A DNA stretch of 13,101 nucleotides from an uncultured Actinomycetes bacterium. GTDB taxonomy: Bacteria; Actinomycetota; Acidimicrobiia; Acidimicrobiales; Ilumatobacteraceae. Under the pieces are notes generated by a model. The model made no database searches, had not been told where the DNA came from, and was given only the letters and a program-made list of their open reading frames with translations. The stretch is taken from contig CAIOHI010000065.1 of NCBI GenBank assembly GCA_903858075.1, positions 1 to 13,101 on the forward strand, given 5' to 3'. A program made the position numbers and the translations under genes. Positions 13,022 through 13,101 of the stretch are shown in pieces (position 1 is the first letter of the stretch; each line of letters starts with the position of its first letter).

Positions 13022-13030
13022 TGAACGGCC

Positions 13031-13101
13031 ATAGCTACGGCGACGAACGAACCACGGTACAACGATCGCATTCGGGCACGAGAAGTACGTCTCATCGACG
13101 C
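13031..13101 (+). CDS. infC: Translation initiation factor IF-3, 5' end, ATA start
   Basis: Only the first 23 complete codons are in the window; the gene continues to the right. The deduced N-terminus ATATNEPRYNDRIRAREVRLIDA is the start of IF3, where the N(D/E)xIRxxEVRLI pattern is conserved. IF3 binds the 30S subunit, keeps 50S away and rejects initiation at wrong codons or with wrong tRNA. In this frame TGA lies at 13022-13024, leaving ACG, GCC, ATA, GCT and ACG as the only codons before the conserved part, with no ATG, GTG or TTG. ATA 13031 has AGGAG 9 nt upstream. In E. coli infC starts at AUU and is repressed by IF3 itself; the same autoregulation is likely here. The following rpmI and rplT would lie outside. 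Confidence 0.88.
   Translation, partial: MATATNEPRYNDRIRAREVRLID

Overview
The window looks like a chromosomal core segment of an actinobacterium, most likely a moderate-GC member of the Acidimicrobiia (class-level placement is inference). The evidence is an actinobacterial IHF (mIHF) gene next to gmk-rpoZ-coaBC-metK-priA, a PriA without helicase ATPase motifs, a CoaBC with the actinobacterial PAMH variant motif, a DUF1844 gene beside infC, and several genes that appear to be transcribed without a leader. No mobile element, CRISPR array, tRNA or rRNA was seen. Coding density is very high and many genes overlap by 4 nt.

Layout. (1) 1-3031: pyrimidine synthesis, with the 3' two thirds of carB overlapping pyrD. 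(2) 3072-8648: one forward run, mihF-gmk-rpoZ-coaBC-metK-priA, covering nucleoid protein, GMP kinase, RNA polymerase omega, coenzyme A synthesis, S-adenosylmethionine synthesis and replication restart. It begins at a likely leaderless promoter before mihF. (3) 8601-9248, reverse strand: an RsmC-like rRNA methyltransferase inserted between priA and def; its 3' end overlaps priA by 48 nt and its start lies 19 nt from the start of def. (4) 9268-11284: def-fmt-mogA, pairing the removal and addition of the N-formyl group with a molybdopterin-family gene. (5) 11333-12451: hisG from its own likely leaderless promoter, followed by a small cold-shock-domain protein. (6) 12448-12792, reverse: a DUF1844 protein convergent with the previous gene. 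(7) 12793-13101: a leader rich in inverted repeats, then the first codons of infC.

The most interesting signal concerns translation initiation. The infC reading frame can only begin at a non-standard codon: ATA at 13031 has a well-placed Shine-Dalgarno site and an in-frame stop lies just upstream. The fmt frame has no ATG, GTG or TTG from its upstream stop at 9687 to position 9915, although the conserved Fmt N-terminus is encoded before 9915. So both the start-codon proofreading factor IF3 and the enzyme that formylates initiator tRNA appear to start at unusual codons, and priA may also do so (CTG at 6861). For infC this is a known autoregulatory device in Escherichia coli (AUU start); for fmt I do not recall a description, and the regulatory reading is inference. 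The other genes are conserved housekeeping genes with recognisable motifs.
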